From: an uncultured Christensenellaceae bacterium | Lineage (GTDB): Bacteria; Bacillota; Clostridia; Christensenellales; Borkfalkiaceae | Direction: 5' to 3' | Assembly: GCA_910588465.1 (NCBI GenBank) | Contig: CAJUOP010000004.1 | Span: 45,938-109,937 of the forward strand | DNA length: 64,000 nt | Part shown: positions 44,706-54,499 of the stretch, piece after piece | Layout of the letters: every line of letters starts with the position of its first letter | Position numbering within the stretch: the first letter of the stretch is position 1 | Notes under the pieces: model-generated | Told to the model about the DNA's origin: nothing | Databases searched by the model: none | What the model saw: only the letters and a program-made list of their open reading frames with translations | Position numbers and translations under genes: made by a program

Positions 44706-46937
44706 TCATTTTTTAACGATATTCCATATCTTTTCCGCATACTCGGCAATCGAGCGGTCGGACGAAAAGAACGCCGCGTGCGCCGTGTTTTCCAACTGCT
44801 TTTGCGCAAACGCCGCTTTGTCCCCATAGTCGCGGTTGACTTTGATAAGCGCGTCCACGTATTCGGGCAGATCGCGGAAGATAAAATAATGATCGGGCTT
44901 GTGCCAATGCGCGCCTACGGTAAGCGAATCGTGCAGCTCCTTAAAATACCCCTTTCCGCCGTCCGAAAACGTGCCGTCCGTCAGCGTATCGCAAACGCGC
45001 TTCACATCGGCATTTTGCGATAAAATTTCGTTCGGGTCGTACGTATCTTTCAAGCGCTCGATCTCTTCCACGCTCGCGCCGAAAATGTAATTGTTTTCTT
45101 TCCCCGCGTGCTCGATAATCTCGATATTCGCTCCGTCCATGGTACCGCACGTGACCGCGCCGTTTAACATAAACTTCATGTTGCCCGTGCCGCTCGCCTC
45201 GAACCCCGCCGTGGAGACCTGCAAGCTCACGTCCGTTCCCGCAACGATTTTCTCTGCATACGACACGTTGTAATTCTGCACGAACACCACCTGCAACAGC
45301 TTGTTGGTTTGCTCGTCGCCGTTCACAAGCCGCGCGATCTCGTTCAGATACTTGATGATCCCCTTCGCCCTGAAATAGCCGCTCGCCGCCTTTGCGCCGA
45401 ATAAGAACACCGACGGGTGAAAATCTTTCAGCTTGCCCTCTTTCAAATCATAGTAAATTCGTAAAATCGCAAACGCCGTCATGAGCTGCCGCTTGTATTC
45501 GTGGAGCCGCTTAACCTGCGCGTACACGATCGCCCCGTCCAACAGCTTTACGCCGTCATGCCGTAAAATGTATTCGGCAAGCTGTTTTTTCTTTTCGGCT
45601 TTCACTGCGATAAACTCCGCCGTGTCGGTTGTATCGAGCGTTTCGAGCCTTGCCATATCCTCGCGCCATGCGGGGGTCAGTTTTTTATCGAGAAGCGCGG
45701 ACAGCTCGCGGTTGCACAGCATAAGCCAACGACGCTGCGTGATGCCGTTGGTCACGTTTTGAAATTTATCCGGGTAGTATTTGTACGCCACGGGGAACAG
45801 ATTGCGCTTTACAAGCTCGGAATGGATCGCAGCCACGCCGTTGACCTTTTCGCCCACGTACACCGCCGCGTTCGCCATAGACAATCGCCTGCCTTGCAAA
45901 ACGGACATTGCCGCGATTTCCTCTTTGGTGCAGTTTTTCCGTTTCCACTCCCGCACGGCGTAACTTTGAATCTTTTTGAACACCGCCGCGATTTCAGGCA
46001 AAATCTTTTCCATGAGCGCGTAGTCCCAACATTCGAGCGCTTCGGGCAAAATCGTGTGGTTGGTATAGTTGAACGTATGCTTGGCAATATCGAGCGCCCG
46101 CGCAAACGAAACGCCGTAGTCCTTTGTAAGCAGGCGGATAAACTCCGCAACCGACATCACCGCGTGCGTGTCGTTGAGCTGCAGGCTGTGATACTCCGAA
46201 AACCTGTTAAAGCTGCGCCCGTACTTTCGAACGTACCTTTCCGCTAGCTCGCCGATCGCCGCCGCGGACAAAAAATATTCCTGCCGGATACGCAATAGCT
46301 TCCCTTCTTCGGTGTCGTCGGCGGGGTACAGATACTCGCATATTTTTTGCGCTTGTTCGCTTCCCTCGGCATAGAACAGACGCAAGGTGTTCACGCTCTT
46401 GCCGACGATGGGCATATCGTAGGGAACGGCGGTCACGTCCATGTCCGCAAAGTGGACGACGCGCTTTTCGTTTTCGCGCCGCACGCTCCACGGATCGCCC
46501 CAGGTAAGCCAATCGTCCGCGCTTTCCGCCTGTTCGCCGTTTTCAAACTTTTGCTTGAACAAGCCGTATTTGTATCGTATCCCGTAACCGTCGAGCGGAT
46601 AAGCGCACCCTGCCGCCGAATCGAGAAAACACGCCGCCAAACGCCCCAAGCCGCCGTTGCCCAAAGCGGCGTCCTCTACCTCCTCGAAATCGCTGATCTT
46701 CACGCCCTTTTCCGATAAAATCTTTTCCGCTTCTTCGAGAACGCCGAGTTCGAGCAGGTTGTTGTGAAACATTCTTCCCATTAAATATTCGATGGAAAGA
46801 TAGTAAGCCCTGCGCCCCTCGCGCCTTTCGGGCGTTATGTATTTCATGCAAAGCTCGGATATTTCCGTATACTGCGTTTTAATATCCTTGCCCGCCGCAT
46901 CGTAATCTTTCAAATCCTGCAACAATTTCGTATTCAA
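44706..46937 (-). CDS. glgP: Glycogen/maltodextrin phosphorylase 2
   Basis: 743 residues, GT35. PLP Lys588 in EASGTGNMKFMLNG; DAALGNGGLGRLAACFLDS near residue 90. Same role as the locus 1 enzyme but clearly divergent, so not a recent duplication. Start is TTG with AGGAGG 8 bp upstream. A palindromic 119-bp element separates it from the GH13 gene upstream. Confidence 0.94.
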   Translation of the reverse strand: MNTKLLQDLKDYDAAGKDIKTQYTEISELCMKYITPERREGRRAYYLSIEYLMGRMFHNNLLELGVLEEAEKILSEKGVKISDFEEVEDAALGNGGLGRLAACFLDSAAGCAYPLDGYGIRYKYGLFKQKFENGEQAESADDWLTWGDPWSVRRENEKRVVHFADMDVTAVPYDMPIVGKSVNTLRLFYAEGSEQAQKICEYLYPADDTEEGKLLRIRQEYFLSAAAIGELAERYVRKYGRSFNRFSEYHSLQLNDTHAVMSVAEFIRLLTKDYGVSFARALDIAKHTFNYTNHTILPEALECWDYALMEKILPEIAAVFKKIQSYAVREWKRKNCTKEEIAAMSVLQGRRLSMANAAVYVGEKVNGVAAIHSELVKRNLFPVAYKYYPDKFQNVTNGITQRRWLMLCNRELSALLDKKLTPAWREDMARLETLDTTDTAEFIAVKAEKKKQLAEYILRHDGVKLLDGAIVYAQVKRLHEYKRQLMTAFAILRIYYDLKEGKLKDFHPSVFLFGAKAASGYFRAKGIIKYLNEIARLVNGDEQTNKLLQVVFVQNYNVSYAEKIVAGTDVSLQVSTAGFEASGTGNMKFMLNGAVTCGTMDGANIEIIEHAGKENNYIFGASVEEIERLKDTYDPNEILSQNADVKRVCDTLTDGTFSDGGKGYFKELHDSLTVGAHWHKPDHYFIFRDLPEYVDALIKVNRDYGDKAAFAQKQLENTAHAAFFSSDRSIAEYAEKIWNIVKK

Positions 46938-46957
46938 ATTTATATCCTCCTGTTTTT

Positions 46958-47076
46958 AAAAACGCAGGCGCGCGTCAGACAAGGAAGGCGCGACTTTGCG
47001 ACGGGAAGTGTACTTCCTCGTACTCGACCCGAGCAAAACGCAAGCCTGGCGCCGTATCACGCGATGCATGCGTTTT
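46958..47076. repeat. Palindromic intergenic element, MITE/REP-like
   Basis: AAAACGCA (46959-46966) and TGCGTTTT (47069-47076) form inverted ends of a 119-bp GC-rich insert containing the palindrome GGAAGTGTACTTCC. It lies between two co-directional operon genes and reaches the GH13 stop codon. Copy number elsewhere is unknown. Confidence 0.45.
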
Positions 47077-48773
47077 CAAATCTTCTCCTTGTAAACAAGT
47101 ACGCCGTATTTATGCAATGTGCCGCCGCCGTAATTTTGTTCGTAAAGGATCTTGCCCGCGCCCGCAAACGAACGCGCCGTTTCCATGTTGAACACCGCCG
47201 TGATACGCTCGCTTGCGCTCTCGCGCACGATCGTCAGTAAGCCGTTTTCCGCTTTGATTTCCGTGCGTCCCCTCTGCGCGCATTCCTCTTTTTTCAACGA
47301 AAGGATCTGTTTGTACCGCGCAAAGTACGCCTTGTTTTGGCTTGCAAAAGTCCAGTCGAAGGTACGGCGGCAATCGGGATCGCCGCCGCCGTCGAGCGGA
47401 AGCTCGGTGCCGTAATACATACACGGCATTCCCGGGAACAGCACGAGCGCGCATAACGCCGTAAGCAACCGATCCTTCTCCCCGCCGCAAAAACGCAGAA
47501 ACCGCGGCGTGTCGTGATTGTCCAGAAAGTTGAGCATCATGGCGTTGACTTGCTCGAAGTTTTGCATGAGCACGCGGTTGAGCCTGTTCGCCGTCTCTTT
47601 CGCCGCGATTTTGCCGCAAGCAAAATAATCGATAAACGCCTTTTGCACGCGATAATTCATCACGCCGTCGAACTCGTCGCCGCGCAAATAGTGCGTGTTC
47701 TCGTGCCACACCTCGCCCAAAAGAAACGCGTCCGGCTTTACCGTTTTCACCGCTCCCCGCAGCTCCCGCCACATGGTGTGCGACACCTCGTCGGCGACGT
47801 CTAATCGCAAGCCGTCGAAGCCCGTTTGCAGATACGACAGGGCTATGCCGATCAAATATTGCCGCACGGCGGAATTGTTCGTGTTCCACTTGGGCATATA
47901 CTTGCAGTCGGCAAAGTGCGCGTAGTTGCCGCGCTCTGTATCGGGAAAATCGCCGTCGATCAGAAACCAATCGTAATATTCGGACGCGCGCCCCTTTTGC
48001 ACCGCGTCGGCAAAATACTCGTGCGAACAGTCGCAATGATTGAACACCGTATCGAGGATCACCCGCATTCCGCGCGCGTGCGCCTCTTTCAACAAGTCGC
48101 ACAGATCGCCGTTCGAGCCGAACTGAGGATCGACGACGGAATAGCTCGAAATATTGTATTTATGGTTGCTGTTCGCCGTAAACACGGGCGTTAAATACAG
48201 GGCGTTGATCCCCGTTTCCGCAAGATAGCCGAGCTTTTGCGTAATGCCCCGCAAATCCCCGCCGCAGTACGATTTCGCGGTCGGGACCTTTTCCCACTTC
48301 TGCGTGACGTAGCCGTCGTTTTTGGTAAAATTCCCGCGGCAAAAACGGTCGATGAATATCTGATAGAACACCGCGCTCTCCGTCCACGGAATGCGTTTTA
48401 CTATGTCGGACGAGTTGACGAAAGGGAATTGAAAAAAGTCGTAATAGGCAAGCGCAAAATCGTAACTTTCCGTGAGTCCCGATTCCGAGTAATAATAGGT
48501 CCTGCCCTGTTCGTTTATCTTAAAGATATAGGCAAACCGCAAGTCGGCAAGCGTTATATCCGCGACGTAATAAGCGAACACTCCGTCGCTTGCGCAAACT
48601 TTCATTGCTGCCGCATTTCTACGCTTGGTAAAATCGTACTTATTATTGTACAAAAGTTCTACCGCTTGCAACCGTTCGTTTTCCGCCACCCGCAGAACAA
48701 TGCGGAGCGTGCGCTCATCAAGCGCGTAGGCGTATTCGCTTTCGGGTCGGTGGTAAATTGCGTATCCGTTCAT
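47076..48773 (-). CDS. Cytoplasmic GH13 neopullulanase/cyclomaltodextrinase-type
   Basis: 565 residues, no signal peptide. The N-terminal beta domain (about 1-125) resembles CBM34, as in the GH13_20 group; the barrel follows with Asp325 (LRLDVADEV), Glu354 (LLGEVWHE) and Asp421 (LDNHDTPRF). Probably trims imported maltodextrins, including branched ones, inside the cell before the phosphorylase acts. CGAGGAG before the ATG; 40 bp after the binding-protein gene. Confidence 0.9.
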   Translation of the reverse strand: MNGYAIYHRPESEYAYALDERTLRIVLRVAENERLQAVELLYNNKYDFTKRRNAAAMKVCASDGVFAYYVADITLADLRFAYIFKINEQGRTYYYSESGLTESYDFALAYYDFFQFPFVNSSDIVKRIPWTESAVFYQIFIDRFCRGNFTKNDGYVTQKWEKVPTAKSYCGGDLRGITQKLGYLAETGINALYLTPVFTANSNHKYNISSYSVVDPQFGSNGDLCDLLKEAHARGMRVILDTVFNHCDCSHEYFADAVQKGRASEYYDWFLIDGDFPDTERGNYAHFADCKYMPKWNTNNSAVRQYLIGIALSYLQTGFDGLRLDVADEVSHTMWRELRGAVKTVKPDAFLLGEVWHENTHYLRGDEFDGVMNYRVQKAFIDYFACGKIAAKETANRLNRVLMQNFEQVNAMMLNFLDNHDTPRFLRFCGGEKDRLLTALCALVLFPGMPCMYYGTELPLDGGGDPDCRRTFDWTFASQNKAYFARYKQILSLKKEECAQRGRTEIKAENGLLTIVRESASERITAVFNMETARSFAGAGKILYEQNYGGGTLHKYGVLVYKEKI

Positions 48774-48813
48774 ATTCTCCTCGGGTGAGCGAACGCGTTA
48801 AACGCGAATAGCG

Positions 48814-50064
48814 TTAATCTTTTTGTAAGCTCGCAACGAACGTATTGAGCGCAGCCTGCAAGCTTGCGTCGTCGCCTTTGAGCGAGCCGTTGTACAACGA
48901 CGTTCCGAGCGATTTGGCAGGCTCCCAATAGCGCGAGATTTCGGGAATCACGGGAACGGGAACGGAATTATCGAGCTGCGCGCGTATTACCTGGAAGAAC
49001 TTGTTTTCCGTCACGCTCTCGTTGCTTTGCGCATTCAGGTTCGTGGGATAGTATCCTCTGTCGCTCGCAAAACGGAGCTGGCATTTTTCGCCCGTTACGT
49101 AAGCCGCAAGACGCGACGCCGTTCCTTTGTACTTAGAACGATTATTTACCGCGTACAGCTTGCTGTTCGAAAAAGATACGAGCTGCTTTTCGTCGCCGTC
49201 TACCGTAATGCTCGGAAGAGTGGTATAGCTTATGTGTTCGGCGTTTTTGAACGTGTCCTGCATTTCCCATCCGCCCGAAACGCAGGCGCCCTGGCGGTGG
49301 TTGAGTACGTTGGACGCAAGATTGCTTACGTCGCCCGATTTAAATTTCTTGCCGCTCATACGGAAGTTCTTTGCCGCGTACTGCATAAACTTCAAGCCGT
49401 CCGCATTGTTCCAGTTACAAGCCGTAACGTCGTCGCCGTTTTCGCCGTAAAGCGTGCAGCCCATCGCGAAGAATCCCATATTCAAATAAAATCCGTCTTC
49501 GATACGGAATCCGAACGCCGCCGCTTTTTCGTCCCTGTCCGGAATATTCGGCATATCGAACGCGAGCATGGCGTCCACGCTCTTTACAGTATCCGGATCG
49601 GTAAAAATCGTGTTGTCGTAATACAGGATATAGGTATCCATAGTAAGCGGAAAGCCGTACACTTTTCCGTCATACGTCGCCTGCTGCACCGTGGCGGGCG
49701 CGTTCTTCGTTTTGATGTCCGTCGCAAACGTGGCGGAAGTGCCGTCGCGGATCTCGGCGAGCAAGCCCTGCTTTGCCATAATGCCCACCTGATCGTGCGG
49801 GATCATGATGACGTCCGCCGCCGCTTCGGGGTCCTTCGCCACAACGCTCTGCGCGTTCCACACGCTCTGCACCACCACTTCGATATTCTCTTTCACGTCC
49901 GGATTCTCTGCCTTGAACTCGCTCACGAGCGCTTCCATAAGCGTCTTTTCTTCCTCCGCCGCCCATATCACGACGGTATCCTTACTCCCGCCGCAAGCCG
50001 TTAATCCGATTGCGGCACTCAGCGTGAGTGTAAGACAAGCAATGAAAGATGTAAACTTTTTCAT
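48814..50064 (-). CDS. Maltodextrin-binding lipoprotein, locus 2
   Basis: 416 residues from ATG 50064 (perfect AGGAGG). Lipobox IGLTAC. Family 1 solute-binding protein with VVIWAAEEEKTLMEALVSEF near the mature N-terminus. Partner of MalFG at 42238-44579. The longer frame to 50100 lacks a ribosome site. Confidence 0.92.
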   Translation of the reverse strand: MKKFTSFIACLTLTLSAAIGLTACGGSKDTVVIWAAEEEKTLMEALVSEFKAENPDVKENIEVVVQSVWNAQSVVAKDPEAAADVIMIPHDQVGIMAKQGLLAEIRDGTSATFATDIKTKNAPATVQQATYDGKVYGFPLTMDTYILYYDNTIFTDPDTVKSVDAMLAFDMPNIPDRDEKAAAFGFRIEDGFYLNMGFFAMGCTLYGENGDDVTACNWNNADGLKFMQYAAKNFRMSGKKFKSGDVSNLASNVLNHRQGACVSGGWEMQDTFKNAEHISYTTLPSITVDGDEKQLVSFSNSKLYAVNNRSKYKGTASRLAAYVTGEKCQLRFASDRGYYPTNLNAQSNESVTENKFFQVIRAQLDNSVPVPVIPEISRYWEPAKSLGTSLYNGSLKGDDASLQAALNTFVASLQKD

Positions 50065-50118
50065 AATAAACCTCCTAAAATGTGATTTGATTTTTTCCAA
50101 AATCCGTAATTTTAAAAA

Positions 50119-50916
50119 TCACTTTACCCTGACGGTATGGCAAACGCCCTGTACTCTCTCGGTAGCCTTGTAAAAACAATCCACAAGCGCGTGAACCTTT
50201 GCTTCCGTGTTGGCGGGGATCAACAGAATATTATCGTTATACTCGCCGCACAACTGATAAAGCGACGCGTTTACGGTTACGATGTTGCACCCCGTTAAGC
50301 CGCGCACCTGATTGTCGCCGATAAAGACCACTTCGCACGGAAGCTTGCTCAGCTCGTCCTTTACGGCTTGATTGTACATATCCACGAGCACCAACTTGAA
50401 ATTATTCTTGCCGAACTTTTTTTCGCCGCACCCGACCACATAGCCGAAGTCCTGAATGATTTGAAAGAACAACTCGTCGTGTATGATTCCGTCCACCGAC
50501 AAAAGCGGTACGAAGTTTTCGCGTGCGAGCTTCAAAAACCTGTCCTCTTCCACGCCCATGCAAATTATGGCGTCCGCCGTATCTATTTTGGTATTCTCCA
50601 AATATGTGCGTATGATCAGGTTGTAGCCCAGTCTTTCAAACGCGTTGCTGAACAGCCGTAAAAAATCGTAGCTTTCTGCTTTTTGTAAAACCGACTCGTA
50701 TTTTTCGGACAAAATGATCACGTTGTTGCTTTTGCTCAGTGCAAAAGATTTCGCGATTCGAGAAGGCTGAAAATTATATAGGTTGACGATTTGCAGCACC
50801 TTTCGCTTTGTGTCCGAAGTATACCTTTCCGCATTTTTCCCGTTTATGATGTAAGAAACGGTCGCAACCGACACGCCGGCAAGCCGCGCAATATCTTTAA
50901 TTGTAACTTTTTCCAT
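50119..50916 (-). CDS. Short LacI-type regulator, locus 2
   Basis: 265 residues, about 65-75 shorter than usual. LacI HTH at residues 4-24 (TIKDIARLAGVSVATVSYIING) and an intact hinge region; the effector domain is shortened. It lies within the second locus, between the secreted protein and the binding-protein gene. It is the best candidate for the TTAAAC-R-GTTAA sites at 54381 and 56247. Weak ribosome site. Confidence 0.85.
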   Translation of the reverse strand: MEKVTIKDIARLAGVSVATVSYIINGKNAERYTSDTKRKVLQIVNLYNFQPSRIAKSFALSKSNNVIILSEKYESVLQKAESYDFLRLFSNAFERLGYNLIIRTYLENTKIDTADAIICMGVEEDRFLKLARENFVPLLSVDGIIHDELFFQIIQDFGYVVGCGEKKFGKNNFKLVLVDMYNQAVKDELSKLPCEVVFIGDNQVRGLTGCNIVTVNASLYQLCGEYNDNILLIPANTEAKVHALVDCFYKATERVQGVCHTVRVK

Positions 50917-50940
50917 TTCGATCCAGTTTTGCCGCCGTAT

Positions 50941-50978
50941 CCGTTAAGACTTTCCCGATACGGAAAAAGTCTTAACGG
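50941..50978. repeat. 13-bp inverted repeat before LacI-type gene
   Basis: CCGTTAAGACTTT / AAAGTCTTAACGG around a 12-base loop, between the stop at 50995 and the regulator start at 50916. No T tract; could be an mRNA hairpin or an operator. Confidence 0.55.
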
Positions 50979-50994
50979 CGAATGCTACGCGCGA

Positions 50995-51894
50995 TTAGTT
51001 TTTCGGTTCTATATACACCGACATTTCCGTACCCTTCGACTTGAATTTGATGTATATTCTGAAATGCTGCTTTTTCTGCGTTGCCCTGTAAACGAGCGCC
51101 CGAGAGTCGTTTGCGTCGATTTTCAGATACGTTCCCGTATTGTTTCCCGTCGTGGTGCTGTTTTCGAACGTGATGCGGTTTCCCGCAACGTCGAGCGGAG
51201 CCGCCTGCGTCTCGTCGGAGCCGCCCAGCCCCGCCGCATAAACGGTGATAACGTCGCCGGGGCAAAGCTCGAACCAATCGTTATACAGTTGAACGGGCTT
51301 GTAATATCCGAGCGTATCGGCGTTTACCTCGTCGGTGCCGCTGATCCGCAAGGTTATGATTTCCTCTTTCCCCGTTGCGGCACGTTTTATCGACATATAG
51401 TTGGCGGGAATTGCAGCCGTACTTTCGTCGGGGATCACGGGATCCTTGCGCTGAGAGAGCTCCGCGCGCCAGTCGGCGTAAAGAAAGAGCGTTTCGGAAA
51501 GCTCCGGCATTTTGTCGAAATACGTCACCGTCGCGTCTACGATCGACCACCAACCGTTAAACCGATAGGGCGCGCCGTTTTTATCCGTCCTGCCGCTCGT
51601 CGGCACGGGAAGCGCGTCGCCTGCCGAAAGGCTACACAAATACGCGTTCTCCGTCATAATTGCGGCGCATTCTTCCGCCGTAAGCTTGGATGCTCCGTCG
51701 GAAACGGCGTTTTCGACCTTCACGCCTTCCGCCGTATACGTGCCCGGCACCAGGTACAATTTGTGTTGTTTTTCCGCAACCGCTTCCGACTGCTCCGCGG
51801 GCGACGATTCTGCGGAAGCTTTCAGCGAAACCGCCGTAGCCGAGCCGCCCAGCAAAAGCGCGCTGATAAGAACAAAAGTCAATATCTTTTTCAT
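50995..51894 (-). CDS. Secreted protein of unknown function in glucan locus 2
   Basis: 299 residues. Signal peptide with likely cut after LKASA; no lipobox. The middle holds FNGWWSIVDA-type aromatic residues and LFLYADWRAELSQ, which recalls a B-repeat (Flg_new) half; the C-terminal half is beta-rich with NDWFELCPGDVITVYAAG. Not recognised. 14 bp after the amylase gene, so co-expressed; binding of glucan is inferred from context. Confidence 0.7.
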   Translation of the reverse strand: MKKILTFVLISALLLGGSATAVSLKASAESSPAEQSEAVAEKQHKLYLVPGTYTAEGVKVENAVSDGASKLTAEECAAIMTENAYLCSLSAGDALPVPTSGRTDKNGAPYRFNGWWSIVDATVTYFDKMPELSETLFLYADWRAELSQRKDPVIPDESTAAIPANYMSIKRAATGKEEIITLRISGTDEVNADTLGYYKPVQLYNDWFELCPGDVITVYAAGLGGSDETQAAPLDVAGNRITFENSTTTGNNTGTYLKIDANDSRALVYRATQKKQHFRIYIKFKSKGTEMSVYIEPKN

Positions 51895-51908
51895 TTCGGT
51901 CCGCCCCC

Positions 51909-54362
51909 TTATTTCACCTTATAAATTTGAATAGACATCGCAGGCACCTTAACGTCCGTTACGCCGCTTCCGTAAAGAAGCTCCGCCCCCTTGGGAAGCG
52001 CGTAGTTGGCGGTTTGCTCCGTAGCGCAGGCGTTCACGTACACGAGGATCTCGTTTGCGCCGTCCGTTACCGAATAGCAGACGACGTTGCTTTTTGTGGT
52101 GTGCGAAACGACCCTGCCTCTTGCAAGAGCGGGATTTTCCTTGCGGATTTTTATGAGCGCCTTGTAAACGTTGTAAATCGAATTTTCGTCGGCGGTCTGC
52201 TCCTTCACGCCGTCGAGCTGCGCGTTAAGAGCGTCCCACGTCATCGTGTAGTCGTTAAAGCCGATAAGATATTTGCAGTTTTCGCTGCTTGCGTCAAACT
52301 CCTTCGACCACTTCATGGGCTGGCGGAACCACCTGTCCTCGTGCCCCGCGCTGTCCCCCTCGGGATTCGGCGTTTTCGAGCCGAACATTCCCAGCTCGTC
52401 GCCGTTATAGATCCAGGTGATGCCCGGAACGGTCAAAGAAAGTCCCGCCCAAAGCTTTGCAAGTCCCTCGGACGAATTCCACGCAGCGTCTCCGCGCACG
52501 GTCGTAAGAGGAACGCCGTCTTCCGTATTTGTTGCGTTCAATCTGTCGCGTGCGCGCTGAACATCGTGGTTAGAAGTGAACACGCCGTCGATATAATCTT
52601 TACGGTACTGCGAGAAATTGAACTGTGCGGCGTCGTACTTGTTCAAAATGTTCGCCGCGCAATCCTGTTCGCCGCCTGCGATCTTATTCAAAGTCGTAGT
52701 CGTATCGTAATACCAATTAAAATTAAACTGCGAATCCAGTCCGCCGTACATACCCGCAAGATAAGCGGGGTCGCCGTTAAAGTTTTCACCCACCAAAATC
52801 GCGTTGGGATAGGTCGCTTTCAGCTTTGCGTTGAACTCCATAAAGAAGTGCGAGTTTTTATTCATGTCGAACGAATAATCGGCGTCGTTTGCTTCGTCGC
52901 TGTCCTTCACGATCCAATCGGAATGGTTGGGATTTTCGTTCGCCATATAGATGTGCTTTACGGCGTCGAGACGAAAACCGTCGAGACCGAAGCTCATCCA
53001 GTACAAAGCGACTTCCAGTATCGCGTCTCGCGTCGCCTGATTGTCGTAGTTTAATTCGGGCATAGAGGAGCCGAAGCTGGAAAAGTAATAATATCCGTTA
53101 GGATCCTTAAACCACTGCTTCTTTGCTCTGCGCCCCTCTTGAGTATTTTCGTCTATGCCTTTTATATAATCTTCGTTCTGCCAGGTGTAGAAGTTGCGGT
53201 AGTCGATTTCCTTCTTGCTGCCGTCGGGAAGCGTTACCGTTTCCTTTACAAGATTCTGCGACTTTGTGAACCACGGGTTGGAAAGCGACGTGTGATTCAA
53301 AACGAAATCCATCACAACCTTCATGCCCTTTCGGTGCGCCTTGTAAAGCAGCTCTCTGTAATCGTTGAGCGTTCCGAAGCGGGGATCTACCGTAAAGTAG
53401 TCCATGATATCGTAGCCGTGATAGGAATTAGAGTGCTGGAAAGGCGTAAGCCAAAGCGTATCTACGCCGAGGTCCGAAAGATAATCGAGCTTGTTTATAA
53501 TTCCTCTCAAATCGCCCATTCCGTCGCCGTTGCTATCCGCAAACGAAGCGATGAAGATCTGATAGCCGACGCTGTTTTCATCCCAGCCTTCCGCCACGGC
53601 TTGCTGCGCGTATACGTTGTTGTTGCCCTTATTGGATATCACGTCGTACTTGGTGACTGCCGACCCTGCGGGGATCCCCAAGTAAGGGTCGTTTACGTCC
53701 GCATCCGAAAAGCGTTCGTTGCCGTCTTGCACTTCGCCCTGACGGACAAACCAATGATAATCTCCCTTTTCGCGTTTTGCCGCCGTCAATTCCAAATACA
53801 CGTCGCCGCCGTCGTTTACCCAAAAGCCGGTGCCGTTCACGCGGCTGTCTTGCGAGAATATCTGAAAGCCTACCCAGGTCGCCTTGCCGTACCCTATCGT
53901 AAGTCCCTTGTTTTCGCAGGAAACACTGTCCCAGCCGCCGTCGTGATACGCTGCCGTAAGGTCGATATCGTAAACCGCGCCCGACTCGTCTATCTTCATC
54001 GGATAAAACGCCCTGCCCTCGCTGTTGGTAGGCACGTATTCCCACACCCAAAGCCCCCAATCGCCGTAAACGCCCGAAGAGATCGGTGCGGAATAATCGG
54101 GCGCCGCCGCGTTGTTGGCTGTGCCGTGCTCCTTCTCGGAGTGAGCCCCTCTTAAATAGTGAATGTACAGATGGTTCTCTTCGCCCCAGGTAAGATTTTG
54201 CTCGTACTTCAATGCCGCTTCTGCGGAAACGGTATAGTTGCCGTCCGTATTTCCGCCGGGTTTTTCGCCATCGTCCGGATCCCTGGGGGCGCATCCCGTG
54301 AAAACGCTGCCGAAAAGCATTACACCCGCCACGATAACGCAAAGCAAGCTTCTTTTTTTCAT
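51909..54362 (-). CDS. Large surface alpha-amylase lipoprotein, GH13
   Basis: 817 residues from ATG 54362 (GGAGGAAATT). Lipobox VFTGC. About 250 residues of N-terminal beta-rich domain precede the barrel; this contains aromatic GVYGDWGLWVWEYVPT, as in starch-binding modules of pullulanase-like proteins. Catalytic Asp466 (GFRLDAVKHIY), Glu526 (LVGENFNGD), Asp600 (SNHDVQR). Likely the main starch-degrading enzyme of the second locus. An in-frame TTG 12 bp upstream is part of the ribosome-site region and is not used. Confidence 0.93.
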   Translation of the reverse strand: MKKRSLLCVIVAGVMLFGSVFTGCAPRDPDDGEKPGGNTDGNYTVSAEAALKYEQNLTWGEENHLYIHYLRGAHSEKEHGTANNAAAPDYSAPISSGVYGDWGLWVWEYVPTNSEGRAFYPMKIDESGAVYDIDLTAAYHDGGWDSVSCENKGLTIGYGKATWVGFQIFSQDSRVNGTGFWVNDGGDVYLELTAAKREKGDYHWFVRQGEVQDGNERFSDADVNDPYLGIPAGSAVTKYDVISNKGNNNVYAQQAVAEGWDENSVGYQIFIASFADSNGDGMGDLRGIINKLDYLSDLGVDTLWLTPFQHSNSYHGYDIMDYFTVDPRFGTLNDYRELLYKAHRKGMKVVMDFVLNHTSLSNPWFTKSQNLVKETVTLPDGSKKEIDYRNFYTWQNEDYIKGIDENTQEGRRAKKQWFKDPNGYYYFSSFGSSMPELNYDNQATRDAILEVALYWMSFGLDGFRLDAVKHIYMANENPNHSDWIVKDSDEANDADYSFDMNKNSHFFMEFNAKLKATYPNAILVGENFNGDPAYLAGMYGGLDSQFNFNWYYDTTTTLNKIAGGEQDCAANILNKYDAAQFNFSQYRKDYIDGVFTSNHDVQRARDRLNATNTEDGVPLTTVRGDAAWNSSEGLAKLWAGLSLTVPGITWIYNGDELGMFGSKTPNPEGDSAGHEDRWFRQPMKWSKEFDASSENCKYLIGFNDYTMTWDALNAQLDGVKEQTADENSIYNVYKALIKIRKENPALARGRVVSHTTKSNVVCYSVTDGANEILVYVNACATEQTANYALPKGAELLYGSGVTDVKVPAMSIQIYKVK

Positions 54363-54380
54363 AATTTCCTCCAAATTCGA

Positions 54381-54392
54381 TTAACCGTTTAA
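54381..54392. promoter_or_regulatory. LacI-type operator before amylase
   Basis: Minus strand TTAAACGGTTAA, one base from a perfect palindrome, 18 bp upstream of the amylase ATG. It matches the site at 56247-56262. Confidence 0.55.
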
Positions 54393-54401
54393 CTCGATAT
54401 C

Positions 54402-54478
54402 TTTACGGACTCGTTTATGAGTCCGTAAAATCATTCCGTACCGAAGCCTCCGAATGGAGCCGGAATCTTCGGTACGGA
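54402..54478 (-). repeat. Two long intercistronic hairpins
   Basis: TTTACGGACTC / GAGTCCGTAAA (11 bp, 54402-54429) and TCCGTACCGAAG / CTTCGGTACGGA (12 bp, 54435-54478, with an inner CTCC/GGAG). Neither has a T tract. They lie between the Ig-like lipoprotein and the amylase gene. Confidence 0.7.
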
Positions 54479-54499
54479 CACTTGCCGTATGCTTTACGC

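Noticed and set aside
46958..47076. Operon-ending terminator between GH13 and glgP
   Set aside because: No T tract and genes on both sides belong to one pathway; it looks like an inserted repeat instead.
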